A stretch of 64,000 nt of DNA, taken from Echinimonas agarilytica. Its GTDB lineage: Bacteria > Pseudomonadota > Gammaproteobacteria > Enterobacterales > Neiellaceae. Every line of letters starts with the position of its first letter. Within the stretch, counting starts at the first letter, position 1. The translations under genes and the position numbers were made by a program. Below the pieces are notes generated by a model. The model had not been told where the DNA came from and ran no database searches. It worked only from the letters and a program-made list of their open reading frames with translations. The stretch is from assembly GCF_023703465.1 (NCBI RefSeq), contig NZ_JAMQGP010000008.1:113527-177526 (forward strand). Reading direction: 5' to 3'. Shown one piece after another: positions 25,445 through 35,410 of this stretch.

Positions 25445-27334
25445 ATGAAAAAGATTAGCATTGCGTTTTGTTTGTTCATTTCTCTCACGCTCGTAGCATG
25501 CGGAGGAGGAGGCGGTGGCGGCTCCAGTACAGGTGGTACGACAGGGAGCAGCACAGGCGGTGACACGGGCGGCACTACTGGCGGAGACACAGGCGGCACT
25601 ACTGGCGGAGACACAGGCGGCACTACTGGCGGAGACACAGGCGGTGATACCGGCGGAGATACTGGCGGTGATACTGGCGGTGATACAGGCGGCACTACGG
25701 GCGGCACTACTGGCGGTGATACGGGCGGTGATACGGGCGGTGGCACGGGCGGTGACACGGGCGGCACTACTGGCGGTGATACTGGCGGCACTACTGGCGG
25801 TGATACTGGCGGCACTACTGGCGGTGACACAGGCGGCACTACTGGCGGTGACACAGGCGGCACTACTGGCGGTGACACAGGCGGCACTACTGGCGGTGAC
25901 ACGGGCGGTGACACGGGCGGTGATACCGGCGGTGACACGGGCGGAGATACCGGTGGTGATAGTGGCGGTGATACAGGCGGCACCCCAACTCCACAATATG
26001 AATTGTCAGTGACCGCTACATATGACCAATGTGGCACCCCGAATACCACAGGGCTACTGCTGATTCACGACGATAATGGTGCCATTATCGATGAAGTCGA
26101 ATCTGATATGAATGGCGTTTATACCGCGTCTTTATCATCGAACGATCCGGTTAATTACAGCTTTATTCACGAAAAACCTGCTTTGGCTTTCGGAAATACT
26201 ATTCTGATTGAGAGTTTTGAAGACTTTCCGGTCATGGAGGTCGCGTTACTTACCCCTTTAGACGATGGCGAAACGGGCGATACTCAGCGAGCTCCATCAC
26301 TTCCTAATGGCTGTAGTTGTTATGATATCGATGTAAACCTCACCACTGATGATGCATTTTCAGAAGTGAGACTGACCAACAGTATAGAAAGTGCTTTTGT
26401 CGCTCCCAACGCTGCAGGCGTGCAAGCAACGGTGGATTTCACCACCAATGTTTGTTCATCTGATACCAGCGAAGAGTATGAGTTCTTAGCGTCAGGTTCG
26501 ATTTATGTAGCAGGTTCCAATACACACACGAGTTCAATTGCAAAAATGTCTATGCCACTGAGCACTGCGATTAACAATGGTGTGGCCATGGAGCTGAACC
26601 GCTCCACGTCGGCTATTTCGGTGACCACAAATGCCGTTCAATCTCTGGGGTTTACAGCATCGCTTGTATCCAATAGCCGTTCGCTTCGTTTAGCAAATAC
26701 ATATGTAGGCGCTCAATCTATTGATGTTACTACAGGAGAATATCAAGCCGTAACTCTGTCGTTACCTAGCAGTGCAAGCGTCTTAGACAATGCGACTAGC
26801 TCGACTTACGCGTACCAATCGTCAGAAACATTAAACTCTTTGATTGCTTTAGAACCGAATCAAGCATTCGAAATGGATGAAGATCTTCAAGTGTCACTGA
26901 GCCAAGGTACGGATGGGATGGATATTAGTGTGATAAATGGCTTCACACCCACGTCTTACATTGCTCAGAACATTGTTTATACCGCTCGCGGAGCATCTCC
27001 TACAGGCTTGCTAAATAGTATCTCTATGCGCAAACAAGGTCCGTTTAACGGCAATTGGACGAACTTTGAGATGCCCGATGACATTAATGAATACATTGAA
27101 AATGAAGACGCATTGCTTCAAACATTGGCCGCACTTGCGGGTACCACTGTTGAAGCTCTTATTCCAGCCGACTTAATCTTCTTAAGCGCTACCCCAGGTG
27201 TCACTTATAGCGAGCAAATGTCAGCACAATATGGTGAATTAGGTAACCTGTGGTGGTCTCAGGGTGGAGCCACACAAAAACAAACGTCAACCACATTGGT
27301 TGCCGTGCAGTTCTATCGCAATTATGACAACTAA
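25445..27334 (+). CDS. Lipoprotein with a long Gly-Thr-Asp repeat
   Basis: 629-aa surface or periplasmic lipoprotein. Signal peptide with lipobox LVAC (Cys19) is followed by a poly-Gly stretch and about 150 residues of TGGDTGG/TTGGD repeats (to about 25985). The remaining 450 residues look like a globular region of beta-rich, Ser/Thr-rich sequence with several Cys (TYDQCGTPNTTG, NGCSCYDIDVNLTT), possibly a carboxypeptidase-regulatory-like fold at first. AAGGA precedes the ATG. No enzymatic family recognised. The repeat acts as a flexible stalk and probably varies in length. Confidence 0.8.
   Translation: MKKISIAFCLFISLTLVACGGGGGGGSSTGGTTGSSTGGDTGGTTGGDTGGTTGGDTGGTTGGDTGGDTGGDTGGDTGGDTGGTTGGTTGGDTGGDTGGGTGGDTGGTTGGDTGGTTGGDTGGTTGGDTGGTTGGDTGGTTGGDTGGTTGGDTGGDTGGDTGGDTGGDTGGDSGGDTGGTPTPQYELSVTATYDQCGTPNTTGLLLIHDDNGAIIDEVESDMNGVYTASLSSNDPVNYSFIHEKPALAFGNTILIESFEDFPVMEVALLTPLDDGETGDTQRAPSLPNGCSCYDIDVNLTTDDAFSEVRLTNSIESAFVAPNAAGVQATVDFTTNVCSSDTSEEYEFLASGSIYVAGSNTHTSSIAKMSMPLSTAINNGVAMELNRSTSAISVTTNAVQSLGFTASLVSNSRSLRLANTYVGAQSIDVTTGEYQAVTLSLPSSASVLDNATSSTYAYQSSETLNSLIALEPNQAFEMDEDLQVSLSQGTDGMDISVINGFTPTSYIAQNIVYTARGASPTGLLNSISMRKQGPFNGNWTNFEMPDDINEYIENEDALLQTLAALAGTTVEALIPADLIFLSATPGVTYSEQMSAQYGELGNLWWSQGGATQKQTSTTLVAVQFYRNYDN
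25530..25985 (+). repeat. Tandem GGCGGTGAYACN-type minisatellite
   Basis: Imperfect repeats of 9 and 18 bases (units like GGCGGTGACACG and GGCGGCACTACT) remain in frame throughout and encode the TGGDTGGTTGGD stretch of the lipoprotein. Because all units are multiples of three bases, slippage or recombination would change length without breaking the frame. Confidence 0.9.
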
Positions 27335-27354
27335 CAGAACTCTCTGGACACCAC

Positions 27355-27382
27355 AAAAAAGCCGCCACTTGGCGGCTTTTTT
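27355..27382. terminator. Bidirectional terminator between the lipoprotein gene and dtd
   Basis: AAAAAA-GCCGCC-ACTT-GGCGGC-TTTTTT, a symmetrical hairpin between convergent genes. Confidence 0.92.
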
Positions 27383-27401
27383 ATTGTACAAAGTAAGTTC
27401 T

Positions 27402-27836
27402 TTATACTTGAAGCCAGAAAGTGACAGGGCCATCATTTAATAACGACACCTTCATATCGGCGCCAAACGAGCCTCGTTCTACACGAACCTTGGATTCACA
27501 CTGCGAAGCAAATTCGCAATAGAGTCGCTCAGCAAAATCGCCCGATGCCGATGACGAAAAGCTAGGACGATTGCCTTTTTTCGTATCTGCTGGCAACGTA
27601 AATTGGCTCACAACAAGCAACTGACCACCCGCTTGCTGTACATTTAAATTCATCTTTCCCGCATCATCTTCAAACACTCTATAATGACAAACCCGCTCCG
27701 CCAATCGCGCCGCTTTAGCTGAATCATCTGATTTTTCGACACCAAGCAATACCAGCAACCCGCCTTCTATCTCTCCTATAGTTTCACCTTCCACCACCAC
27801 GGATGCATGAGTAACGCGTTGAATCAAAGCAATCAT
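27402..27836 (-). CDS. dtd: D-aminoacyl-tRNA deacylase
   Basis: 144-aa enzyme that hydrolyses D-aminoacyl-tRNA. The chiral-proofreading motifs SQFTLPADT and NDGPVTFWL are present (the GP cis-peptide and the SQ motif), and length matches E. coli Dtd (145). Its start overlaps the stop of the yihY-like gene upstream by four bases, so the two are coupled. Confidence 0.96.
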   Translation of the reverse strand: MIALIQRVTHASVVVEGETIGEIEGGLLVLLGVEKSDDSAKAARLAERVCHYRVFEDDAGKMNLNVQQAGGQLLVVSQFTLPADTKKGNRPSFSSSASGDFAERLYCEFASQCESKVRVERGSFGADMKVSLLNDGPVTFWLQV

Positions 27837-28702
27837 TTGGCCTTCTCTGCTTCTGCTTGACGTTCATCTAAAGTGGCGGTGAATTCAGCACCTAAAAGAA
27901 CAATCACCCAAGAAATGTAAATCCATACAAAGATGATTGGTACAGCCGCTAGAGCACCATAAATAGCCTGATAAGCGGTGAACTTAGCAATATAAATCGC
28001 GAACGCGCGTTTACCCACTTCAAACAAAAATGCCGCGAGCAAAGCCCCAAAAAAGCCATGCTTAATCTTGATGTCTTTGTTTGGCACCAACAGGTAGATC
28101 AACATAAAGACCAAGGTCGACAACAGGAACGGGAATAACTTTAAAGACTGTGTTTTGATGAAGCTGACATCGCCCATCAAATTCAAGCTGACCAAATAAG
28201 ACGTGGCCGCAATACTGGCGCTCGCGAGAATTGGGCCCATCGTCAAAATCATCCAGTAAATTGACAATGACATCATCAATCGGCGCTTTTTCTTAATTCG
28301 CCAAATTCGATTGAGCGCTTTATCAATGGCAGACATCAGCATAAATGCAACGAACACTAACGCCAAAATACCAATCGACGTCGTTTTGGATGCATTGCTC
28401 ACAAAATCATTCATATATTGTGAGACTGTGTCACCGGCGGTAGGGACAAAATTTGAATATACGAATGCTTCTATGTCGCCGCGTAAGTCACCAAACACAG
28501 GAAAAGCAGAAAACATTGCGAACGAAACCGCAATCATGGGTACCAGCGACAACAAGGTGACATAAGCTAAGTGGCCGGCCGTCATAGTCACTTCATCTTC
28601 ATTGCAGCGCTGCAAAAAATGGCGCACAACATCATAAGCCTGAAGTGTTTTTTGTTTAGATTTTTCTATCGTTGTCTGCCAATTTACATCCATTCCGGCC
28701 AT
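27833..28702 (-). CDS. yihY: YihY family inner-membrane protein
   Basis: 289-aa membrane protein of the YihY/BrkB family (formerly annotated as RNase BN). It has about six hydrophobic helices and the segments [19 protein letters not shown] and [13 protein letters not shown]. The start at 28702 is chosen because AAAGGAG precedes it; a longer in-frame start at 28756 has no ribosome-binding site. Paired with dtd, as in E. coli and relatives. Molecular function is not established. Confidence 0.9.
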   Translation of the reverse strand: MAGMDVNWQTTIEKSKQKTLQAYDVVRHFLQRCNEDEVTMTAGHLAYVTLLSLVPMIAVSFAMFSAFPVFGDLRGDIEAFVYSNFVPTAGDTVSQYMNDFVSNASKTTSIGILALVFVAFMLMSAIDKALNRIWRIKKKRRLMMSLSIYWMILTMGPILASASIAATSYLVSLNLMGDVSFIKTQSLKLFPFLLSTLVFMLIYLLVPNKDIKIKHGFFGALLAAFLFEVGKRAFAIYIAKFTAYQAIYGALAAVPIIFVWIYISWVIVLLGAEFTATLDERQAEAEKAK

Positions 28703-28831
28703 GGATAGAGCTCCTTTAAAATAGTGCGTTTGCGCGCAATACAAAAATACTAACAATTTCTACGCTTTGGCGTCAGATAAAAACACGATAAGCTAAGCTA
28801 CATATCGAAAAATTTACAAAAGGTGTTATTT

Positions 28832-29062
28832 ATGTCGGGCCAAGGTTCAGGTGGTAATGTTGTTGCCGCTTTGTGTAGCTTCTTTATTCCAGGTTTAGGG
28901 CAATTAGTGCAAGGTCGAATCTTGCCAGCTATTTTATTCTTTATTGTGATCGCCTTATGTTACATAGGCTGGGTGATTATTATACCCGGTATAATCGGTT
29001 TGTTTATTCACCTTTGGTGCATTATCGATGCCGCCAAATTTAAAGCTTCAGGATCCAGTTAA
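28832..29062 (+). CDS. Small TM2-like membrane protein
   Basis: 76-aa protein with a Gly-rich start and two hydrophobic segments (SFFIPGLGQLVQGR, then LPAILFFIVIALCYIGWVIIIPGIIGLFIHL, described here by its first and last residues). The FIPGLGQ motif is typical of TM2-domain and related small membrane proteins. Start at 28832 follows AAAGGTG. The stop codon shares one base with the next start, so it is co-transcribed with the DUF2959 gene. Function unknown. Confidence 0.78.
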   Translation: MSGQGSGGNVVAALCSFFIPGLGQLVQGRILPAILFFIVIALCYIGWVIIIPGIIGLFIHLWCIIDAAKFKASGSS

Positions 29063-29706
29063 TGCTACGTTCTATTGCCCTTTGTTCAACCCTTATATTC
29101 TCGCTGCTGGGATGCGAAAGCACCTACTACGCTGCCATGGAAAAGGTGGGAGTACACAAACGCGACATCATGGTCGATCGCGTCGAAGAAGCTCGTGATG
29201 CGCAAGAAGATGCACAGGAACAATTCAAATCAGCGTTAGAGCAGTTTCAAGCGCTAACGAATTTTGACGGGGGCGATTTACAGCGTATGTACGAAGCAAC
29301 TTCCGATTCTTATGAATCGAGCGCTGAATCTGCGCAAGATGTAACTCAACGAATCGATGCTGTTGAAGATGTAGCGGGTGCACTGTTTGATGAATGGGAA
29401 GATGAGATTGACCAAATCAGCAGCGATCGTCTCAAGCGAGACAGCCGCAACAAACTCAAAGCCACACAACGCAACTATCAAGACCTCATTCGTTCAATGC
29501 GCAAAGCAGAAGCGAAAATGGAGCCTGTCTTAGTCGCGCTCAAAGACAATATGTTGTACCTCAAACATAACCTAAACGCAGCGGCCATCGGTTCTCTTGA
29601 ACAAGAATACCGTGTGATTAAAAGCGATATTGATGTATTGATTTCTGAAATGAACGCGTCGATTGCCACGTCCAATGAGTTTATTGAAAGCTTGCGCGGT
29701 ACCTAA
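29062..29706 (+). CDS. DUF2959 family lipoprotein
   Basis: 214-aa lipoprotein. The signal peptide ends with lipobox LLGC (Cys18). The mature protein is almost entirely helical and coiled-coil (VDRVEEARDAQEDAQEQFKSAL; RLKRDSRNKLKATQRNYQDLI), as in the DUF2959 family common in marine gammaproteobacteria. Translation is probably coupled to the preceding TM2-like gene; AGGATCC lies upstream. Function unknown; likely periplasmic side of an envelope. Confidence 0.87.
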   Translation: MLRSIALCSTLIFSLLGCESTYYAAMEKVGVHKRDIMVDRVEEARDAQEDAQEQFKSALEQFQALTNFDGGDLQRMYEATSDSYESSAESAQDVTQRIDAVEDVAGALFDEWEDEIDQISSDRLKRDSRNKLKATQRNYQDLIRSMRKAEAKMEPVLVALKDNMLYLKHNLNAAAIGSLEQEYRVIKSDIDVLISEMNASIATSNEFIESLRGT

Positions 29707-29734
29707 CAGCCCTCAGCATTCAACACTTGTCTAT

Positions 29735-29763
29735 AAAAAGCCGATCATTCGATCGGCTTTTTT
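29735..29763. terminator. Bidirectional terminator after the DUF2959 gene
   Basis: AAAAAGCCGATC-ATTC-GATCGGCTTTTTT, a strong symmetrical hairpin between convergent genes. Confidence 0.92.
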
Positions 29764-29775
29764 ATTGCAACCTTG

Positions 29776-30318
29776 TTATCCGGGTCGTAAATGCGGGCCA
29801 GTAAAATCTAACGCGCGACCAATACGGCAATGGTCTGTTAACCATCTCTGAAGCGACTCTAAATCTTGCGGGATTTTTAGGTCAATAATTCCCATCATCG
29901 GAGCATTACAAATCGTCACATCGTAGACCTGCTCATTCACCACAAGCGATATGTATGCTTCGCCTTGCCAATCGTCCACATCTGTCACCAACTTTACAAA
30001 AATTTGTCCATCAGACTGACGATATTTTTCCATGACTTCACCGCGATGGAGCACACCGCTAGGCATCCTAACCACAAGATCTTGCATGACATTAAAGCAT
30101 CGGCAGGCGAGGAACCGCTTTGCCAATATCTGCGCTGAACTCAAGCCACTTTGACATTCTTCAGACACACAACCGCTCTGCACTTCCAAAAGGCAGCTAT
30201 GGCAGTTGCCCTTTCGGCAACGATTCGGAATACAATGTCCCTGCTGTTCAAGCTGTTGCAGCAACGACTTGCCGCTTTTGAAATCAAAGCTAGTTTGTTC
30301 AAATGTAACGCGTGCCAT
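29776..30318 (-). CDS. 2Fe-2S ferredoxin-domain protein
   Basis: 180-aa protein. The N-terminal part is a plant-type ferredoxin fold with Cys34, Cys39, Cys42 and Cys72 (pattern C-x4-C-x2-C-x29-C), seen in NRCRKGNCHSCLLEV and FLACRCF. Residues about 80-180 resemble the start of a flavin-reductase-like barrel but lack FAD/NAD motifs, so it is not a complete reductase. It probably carries electrons for an unidentified oxygenase or reductase. Partner unknown. Confidence 0.82.
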   Translation of the reverse strand: MARVTFEQTSFDFKSGKSLLQQLEQQGHCIPNRCRKGNCHSCLLEVQSGCVSEECQSGLSSAQILAKRFLACRCFNVMQDLVVRMPSGVLHRGEVMEKYRQSDGQIFVKLVTDVDDWQGEAYISLVVNEQVYDVTICNAPMMGIIDLKIPQDLESLQRWLTDHCRIGRALDFTGPHLRPG

Positions 30319-30356
30319 TTAGTTCTAAACTTCCATTTTTAAAAAGCTTCGCACGA

Positions 30357-30899
30357 TTAAAATTGGTAATTCGCGCCCACATAAATGCTGTTGTCGAACT
30401 TCATATGGTGATCCCGTTTATAATCAAACCGCACCACGCTATAACCCAACGACACATCAAGGTTTGGCATTAGTTGATAAGACACTTTTGCATCCCAATC
30501 ATAATAACCATCGAGCTTGCTGCTGGTGAGTACGTTGGGTGAATAATAAGCGCTTGCGCTTAAAGAAACTTGGGGTGCGATTTCAATGCCATATTCTCCA
30601 CCAACGGCAAATACGTAACCATCATCAAAGCCTTTGTCAGCAAACAGTCCTACCGCTTTAGCTCCCACAGAAAAGTTATGAATATCTCCAACATTAACGG
30701 CTCGAACACCGCCTTCGAGCAAATTTCCATGGTCAGTGGAGTAACTGTATTCGGTGAAAAACTCAGCGGCCGGGGCAATTTTGCTATCAAAGCCGATGGT
30801 AACTGTGTCGTTATTGAGTTCTAGATTCAGCTCAGAAGCATGAACTGACGGCAAAACTATCGCTAGAGAGCTAGCGGTCAGCAAACAGGTTTTTAGCAT
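30357..30899 (-). CDS. YfaZ-like outer-membrane beta-barrel protein
   Basis: 180-aa exported protein with a signal peptide ending HAS and alternating-residue strands throughout, ending in the aromatic YQF signature of outer-membrane barrels. Size and composition match the YfaZ family. No substrate or porin role is known for it. It has no obvious operon partner. Confidence 0.75.
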   Translation of the reverse strand: MLKTCLLTASSLAIVLPSVHASELNLELNNDTVTIGFDSKIAPAAEFFTEYSYSTDHGNLLEGGVRAVNVGDIHNFSVGAKAVGLFADKGFDDGYVFAVGGEYGIEIAPQVSLSASAYYSPNVLTSSKLDGYYDWDAKVSYQLMPNLDVSLGYSVVRFDYKRDHHMKFDNSIYVGANYQF

Positions 30900-31018
30900 A
30901 ATTCCTCAAACATAAAATGGGAAGGTAAACCAAAATGGACGGAGCATTAACATACCTATCCATTTGTATCTAAAGGGATTGATCTAGCCTAAACAAATAT
31001 GAAACACATTTCAGGCGT

Positions 31019-31044
31019 AAAAAAGGGAGCCAAAGCTCCCTTTT
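31019..31044 (-). terminator. Terminator after typA
   Basis: AAAAGGGAGC-CAAA-GCTCCCTTTT hairpin; on the minus strand a T run follows. Confidence 0.9.
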
Positions 31045-31065
31045 ACATCACTCAGGATGAATGAA

Positions 31066-32886
31066 TCAAACGCGGCCGTTACGCTTACGATCGCTTTCAG
31101 TCAGTAATTTCTTACGAATACGGATATTCTCAGGCGTCACTTCAACAAGTTCGTCATCATTAATGAACTCTAATGCTTGCTCCAATGTGTAAACCACCGG
31201 TGGTGTCAACACTTGTGCTTCATCAGTTCCTGATGCACGGACGTTCGTGAGCTGTTTACCTTTCAAACAGTTCACTGTTAAGTCATTGGCGCGGCTGTGA
31301 ATACCAATAATTTGGCCTTCATAGACTTCATCAGCATGTCGGGTAAATAACTTACCGCGCTCTTGAAGATTGAACAATGCATACGTCAACGCTTTACCTG
31401 TTGCGTTTGAAATCAATACGCCATTGGCACGCTGGCCAATAATACCGCCTTTGTGAGGGCCATAATGGTCGAACGTGTGATACAGCAAACCAGAGCCTGA
31501 AGTCATGGTCATGAATTCCGTTTGGAAGCCAATTAAACCGCGGCTTGGAATCATGAAATCTAAACGTAAGCGGCCTTTGCCATCCGGTGACATATTCGTC
31601 ATTTCGGCTTTACGCAAACCTAATTGCTCCATCACAGGACCTTGATTATCTTCTTCGATATCAACCGTGAGAGTTTCGTATGGTTCAAGCGTTTGGCCAT
31701 CTTCTTCTTTGATAATCACTTCTGGACGAGAAACAGCAAGCTCAAAACCTTCGCGGCGCATGTTCTCAATTAAGATACCCAAGTGAAGTTCACCACGGCC
31801 CGATACGCGGAACTTATCTGGGTGATCCGTTTCTTCCACACGCAATGCAACGTTATGCACCAGCTCTTGCTCTAAACGCTCAAGGATATTACGTGAAGTG
31901 ACGTACTTACCTTCTTTACCAGCGAAAGGAGACGTGTTGACTTGGAACGTCATGGTCACAGTGGGTTCATCAACGCTCAACGGTGGCAATGCTTCGACAT
32001 TGGTCACATCACAAATAGTGTCTGAAATTTTGAGTTCGCCCAAGCCCGTAATCGCAATAATATCGCCTGCATGGGCTTCAGGTACTTGATGACGATCGAG
32101 GCCGAGGTAACCTAATACTTGGCCAACTTTACCGTTACGAGTTTTACCGTCCGCCCCCACAATAGTGACTTGTTGATTCACTCGCGCACTACCACGAGTG
32201 ATTCGGCCAATACCGATAACACCAACATAGGAGTTGTAATCAAGCTGAGAAATTTGCATTTGCAAGCCACCCTCAGTATCTGCAGATGGCGCTTCAACGT
32301 TTTCAACAATCGCTTCGAACAATGGCTCCATTGAATCGGAAGGCTCATCAACGTCTAGTGTTGCCCAGCCGTTAATCGCTGAAGCATAGATCGTTGTGAA
32401 ATCTAATTGCTCGTCAGTTGCATCTAAGTTGTCGAACAAATCGAAAACTTGGTCCATGACCCAGTCAGGGCGAGCTCCAGGCTTATCAATCTTGTTCACC
32501 ACCAAAATTGGCTTTAAACCTTGTGCAAAGGCTTTTTGCGTGACGAAGCGAGTTTGTGGCATTGGACCATCAACCGCATCAACCAAGAGCAAAACACAAT
32601 CCACCATCGACATAACACGCTCTACTTCACCGCCAAAATCGGCGTGACCAGGGGTGTCTACGATATTAATGTGGTAGCCGTTCCATTCAATTGCCGTGTT
32701 CTTAGCAAGAATCGTAATGCCACGCTCTTTTTCAAGATCGTTAGAATCCATGACACGTTCGCCTGAGTCGGCTCGCACATCTAGAGTCCCAGACTGTTGT
32801 AAAAGCTTATCAACCAAGGTTGTTTTACCGTGGTCGACGTGCGCGATGATCGCGATATTTCTAATTTGTTTGGCCTGAGCACTCAT
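31066..32886 (-). CDS. typA: Ribosome-associated GTPase TypA/BipA
   Basis: 606-aa translational GTPase that binds the 70S ribosome and aids 50S assembly and stress adaptation. G motifs: AHVDHGKTTL, ERGITI, DTPGHADFGGEVERV, NKIDKPGAR. The domain order resembles EF-G, with a C-terminal specific domain (LTVNCLKGKQLTNVRASG). Length matches E. coli BipA (607). It is divergent from the glnA control region. Confidence 0.97.
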   Translation of the reverse strand: MSAQAKQIRNIAIIAHVDHGKTTLVDKLLQQSGTLDVRADSGERVMDSNDLEKERGITILAKNTAIEWNGYHINIVDTPGHADFGGEVERVMSMVDCVLLLVDAVDGPMPQTRFVTQKAFAQGLKPILVVNKIDKPGARPDWVMDQVFDLFDNLDATDEQLDFTTIYASAINGWATLDVDEPSDSMEPLFEAIVENVEAPSADTEGGLQMQISQLDYNSYVGVIGIGRITRGSARVNQQVTIVGADGKTRNGKVGQVLGYLGLDRHQVPEAHAGDIIAITGLGELKISDTICDVTNVEALPPLSVDEPTVTMTFQVNTSPFAGKEGKYVTSRNILERLEQELVHNVALRVEETDHPDKFRVSGRGELHLGILIENMRREGFELAVSRPEVIIKEEDGQTLEPYETLTVDIEEDNQGPVMEQLGLRKAEMTNMSPDGKGRLRLDFMIPSRGLIGFQTEFMTMTSGSGLLYHTFDHYGPHKGGIIGQRANGVLISNATGKALTYALFNLQERGKLFTRHADEVYEGQIIGIHSRANDLTVNCLKGKQLTNVRASGTDEAQVLTPPVVYTLEQALEFINDDELVEVTPENIRIRKKLLTESDRKRNGRV

Positions 32887-33020
32887 TTGGGTTTATCCAG
32901 TTACATAAAAAAGAGCATTGCTGCAAAATTGGCCGACATTCTACATTGATCTGTGTCATTACAATAGTGCGAACCTGATCACGACCAAATATTTTGATTC
33001 CTGTACAAAGTAAACTCCGT

Positions 33021-33074
33021 TGCACCTCTATGGAACGGAGACTAATCACGGATCATTTCGGTGCACATTGCACC
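33021..33074 (+). promoter_or_regulatory. NtrC-like enhancer sites upstream of glnA
   Basis: TGCACC-TCTAT-GGAACG at 33021-33037 and the palindrome GGTGCACATTGCACC at 33060-33074 carry GCACC/GGTGC half-sites like those of NtrC. They lie about 100-150 bases before the sigma-54 promoter, a normal enhancer distance. Arrangement is imperfect relative to the consensus. Confidence 0.5.
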
Positions 33075-33160
33075 AACAAGATCCATTAAAACTCAGCGAA
33101 AATCACACTATTAGGGCATTTTTCGCCCCAAGTAATTGTTTTAATTAAACATGTCAGTTT

Positions 33161-33176
33161 TGGCACAAAAATAGCT
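33161..33176 (+). promoter_or_regulatory. Sigma-54 (RpoN) promoter of glnA
   Basis: TGGCAC-AAAAA-TAGCT matches the -24/-12 pattern TGGCAC-N5-TTGCW with one mismatch; GG and GC are exactly ten bases apart. It is about 75 bases upstream of the glnA start. Confidence 0.8.
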
Positions 33177-33251
33177 AGAATTGAGCAGCTCAAAAACAAA
33201 CGAAATGAATTCCGCAGAAATTAATTTTTGCGATTCGGAGGAATTTAAAGA

Positions 33252-34664
33252 ATGTCACCAATCGAAAGTGTTCTGAATCAGTTAAAAACTGAAGAAGTAA
33301 AATTTGTTGACCTGCGTTTTACCGATACTAAAGGTAAAGAGCAGCACGTAACTATCCCTGCTCATCAAATCGACGAAGATTTCTTCGAAGATGGTAAAAT
33401 GTTCGATGGTTCTTCTATCGCAGGTTGGAAAGGTATTAACGAATCAGACATGGTTCTGATGCCTGACGCAACTACAGCGTTGTTAGACCCGTTCTCAGAC
33501 GAAACTACATTAATCGTCCGCTGTGACATTCTCGAGCCTTCAACAATGCAAGGCTACGACCGCGATCCACGTTCTGTTGCCAAGCGCGCTGAAGAGTATT
33601 TGAAGTCTACCGGTATCGGTGACACTTCATACTTCGGTCCAGAACCTGAATTCTTCATGTTTGACGACGTTCGCTTCACAACCGGCATGTCTGGCGCAAG
33701 CTACAGCGTTGACTCAGAAGAAGCTGGTTGGAACAGCGACAAAGAATACCCGGAAGGAAATTTGGGTCACCGTCCAGGTGTTAAAGGCGGTTACTTCCCA
33801 GTACCACCCGTTGATTCAGGCTACAACATCCGTCATGCAATGTGCATGCTTTTGGAAGAAATGGGCCAAACTGTTGAAGCACATCACCACGAAGTTGCAA
33901 CTGCAGGTCAAAACGAAATCGCGACTATGTTCAACAGCTTGGTTAAGAAAGCTGATGAAGTACAAGTATTGAAATACGTTGTTCACAACGTTGCTCACGC
34001 GTATGGCAAAACTGCAACCTTCATGCCTAAGCCATTAGTTGGCGACAACGGTTCTGGTATGCATTGTCACCAGTCTATCTTTAAAGATGGCGACAACACA
34101 TTCTCTGGCGACAAGTATGGCGGGTTGTCTGAAACTGCGCTTTACTACATCGGCGGTATCATCAAGCATGCTAAAGCAATCAACGCATTCGCAAATGCTG
34201 CAACTAACTCGTACAAGCGTTTAGTTCCAGGTTTTGAAGCACCAGTAATGCTTGCTTACTCTGCACGTAACCGTTCAGCTTCTATCCGTATTCCTTTCGT
34301 ACCATCTCCGAAAGCGGTTCGCATTGAAGTTCGCTTCCCTGATCCAACAGGTAACCCATACTTGGCATTCGCGTCTATGTTGATGGCTGGCCTTGACGGT
34401 ATCAAAAACAAGATTCACCCAGGTGAAGCAATGGACAAAGACTTGTACGACTTGCCAGCTGAAGAAGCTGCTGCAATTCCACAAGTTGCATCTTCTTTGG
34501 AAGAAGCATTGTCTGCACTGAGCAACGACCGTGAGTTCTTGAAAGCCGGCGGCGTATTCTCTGATGACATGATCGATGCTTACATCGAACTGAAATCAGC
34601 TGAAGTTGAACGTTTGAACATGACAACTCACCCTGTTGAGTTTGAAATGTACTACAGCGTTTAA
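33252..34664 (+). CDS. glnA: Glutamine synthetase, type I
   Basis: 470-aa dodecameric ATP-dependent enzyme that makes glutamine from glutamate and ammonia. Recognisable pieces: [50 protein letters not shown], and NRSASIRIP. The LYDLP segment contains the adenylylation Tyr, so it is the GS I-beta type controlled by GlnE. CGGAGGAATT provides a strong ribosome-binding site. Regulated by the upstream sigma-54 promoter and NtrC sites; ntrBC lies downstream. Confidence 0.98.
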   Translation: MSPIESVLNQLKTEEVKFVDLRFTDTKGKEQHVTIPAHQIDEDFFEDGKMFDGSSIAGWKGINESDMVLMPDATTALLDPFSDETTLIVRCDILEPSTMQGYDRDPRSVAKRAEEYLKSTGIGDTSYFGPEPEFFMFDDVRFTTGMSGASYSVDSEEAGWNSDKEYPEGNLGHRPGVKGGYFPVPPVDSGYNIRHAMCMLLEEMGQTVEAHHHEVATAGQNEIATMFNSLVKKADEVQVLKYVVHNVAHAYGKTATFMPKPLVGDNGSGMHCHQSIFKDGDNTFSGDKYGGLSETALYYIGGIIKHAKAINAFANAATNSYKRLVPGFEAPVMLAYSARNRSASIRIPFVPSPKAVRIEVRFPDPTGNPYLAFASMLMAGLDGIKNKIHPGEAMDKDLYDLPAEEAAAIPQVASSLEEALSALSNDREFLKAGGVFSDDMIDAYIELKSAEVERLNMTTHPVEFEMYYSV

Positions 34665-34689
34665 TCAACGTTAGAAAACTTCTGTGATG

Positions 34690-34719
34690 AAAGCCCGTGC
34701 AATGCACGGGCTTTTTTTT
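34690..34719 (+). terminator. Terminator after glnA
   Basis: GCCCGTGCA-AT-GCACGGGC followed by eight T residues. Confidence 0.93.
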
Positions 34720-34759
34720 CATACTCAGAAAAGTATTTAGAATTCCCGCAGGCTATGGA

Positions 34760-35308
34760 ATGGTTCGCTTTAGTTGTTTCTCGGTTCTTCTCTTAATCAG
34801 CTCGGTTACTTACGCCCAATCAGATGTATATCGGTGGGTCAATGAAGATGGCGTTGAAGTCTTTTCAGATCAACCCATTACAGGTGCAACATCGGTTGAT
34901 TTAAGCACTAAAGCAATCAATATAGTCGAGTCCACCAAGCCTTCGACCAATGCTATAAGTGCGCAAAAAGAAGTTCAAAAAGAAATAGCAATGCTCAAAA
35001 TTGAGTCACCCAATCACAAAGCTACTATCAGAAATGCAACTGGAGAATTGATCGTTACCGCTTCAACCACTTTACCAGTAGGCGTAACACAACGATTAGA
35101 ACTGTTTTTAGACGGCGTTTCTGTTTCAGAGCCCCAATCTGGTACAAACTTTAAGCTCACCGGCATTGAACGAGGCGAACACCAGCTTCAGCTTAAATTA
35201 GTGAACAATCAGGGGTCATTATTATCTGAATCCAGCACTGTCACTTTTTACATGCACCGTCCTTCAGCACAACGTAAACCAATCGCTACACCAACGCCCA
35301 CAAACTAA
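34760..35308 (+). CDS. DUF4124 domain exported protein
   Basis: 182-aa protein with a signal peptide ending TYAQ and a DUF4124 motif (VYRWVNEDGVEVFSDQP) immediately after it. The rest contains a beta-sandwich-like part (QRLELFLDGVSVSEP, GEHQLQLKLVNNQGS). DUF4124 proteins often sit between glnA and ntrB in related genomes; function unknown. The start at 34760 gives the signal peptide a proper N-terminus. It is separated from glnA by a terminator. Confidence 0.85.
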   Translation: MVRFSCFSVLLLISSVTYAQSDVYRWVNEDGVEVFSDQPITGATSVDLSTKAINIVESTKPSTNAISAQKEVQKEIAMLKIESPNHKATIRNATGELIVTASTTLPVGVTQRLELFLDGVSVSEPQSGTNFKLTGIERGEHQLQLKLVNNQGSLLSESSTVTFYMHRPSAQRKPIATPTPTN

Positions 35309-35410
35309 GCACTGATAGAGTCAATTCAGACATAAATAGGCAGACTTTTTGCATAGTCCTTATTAACTGTGGGAATTTAGAGAGTTCTCGACTTTATTAC
35401 GTCATTTATC

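Noticed and set aside
25530-25985. Possible CRISPR-like array of short repeats
   Set aside because: Repeats are contiguous, have no unique spacers and stay in frame within a lipoprotein gene; this is a protein-coding minisatellite.
25432-26049. Minus-strand and shifted frames rich in Pro-Val or Ala-Val across the lipoprotein repeat
   Set aside because: Long stop-free frames are a by-product of the repeat composition, with no ribosome-binding site or domain.
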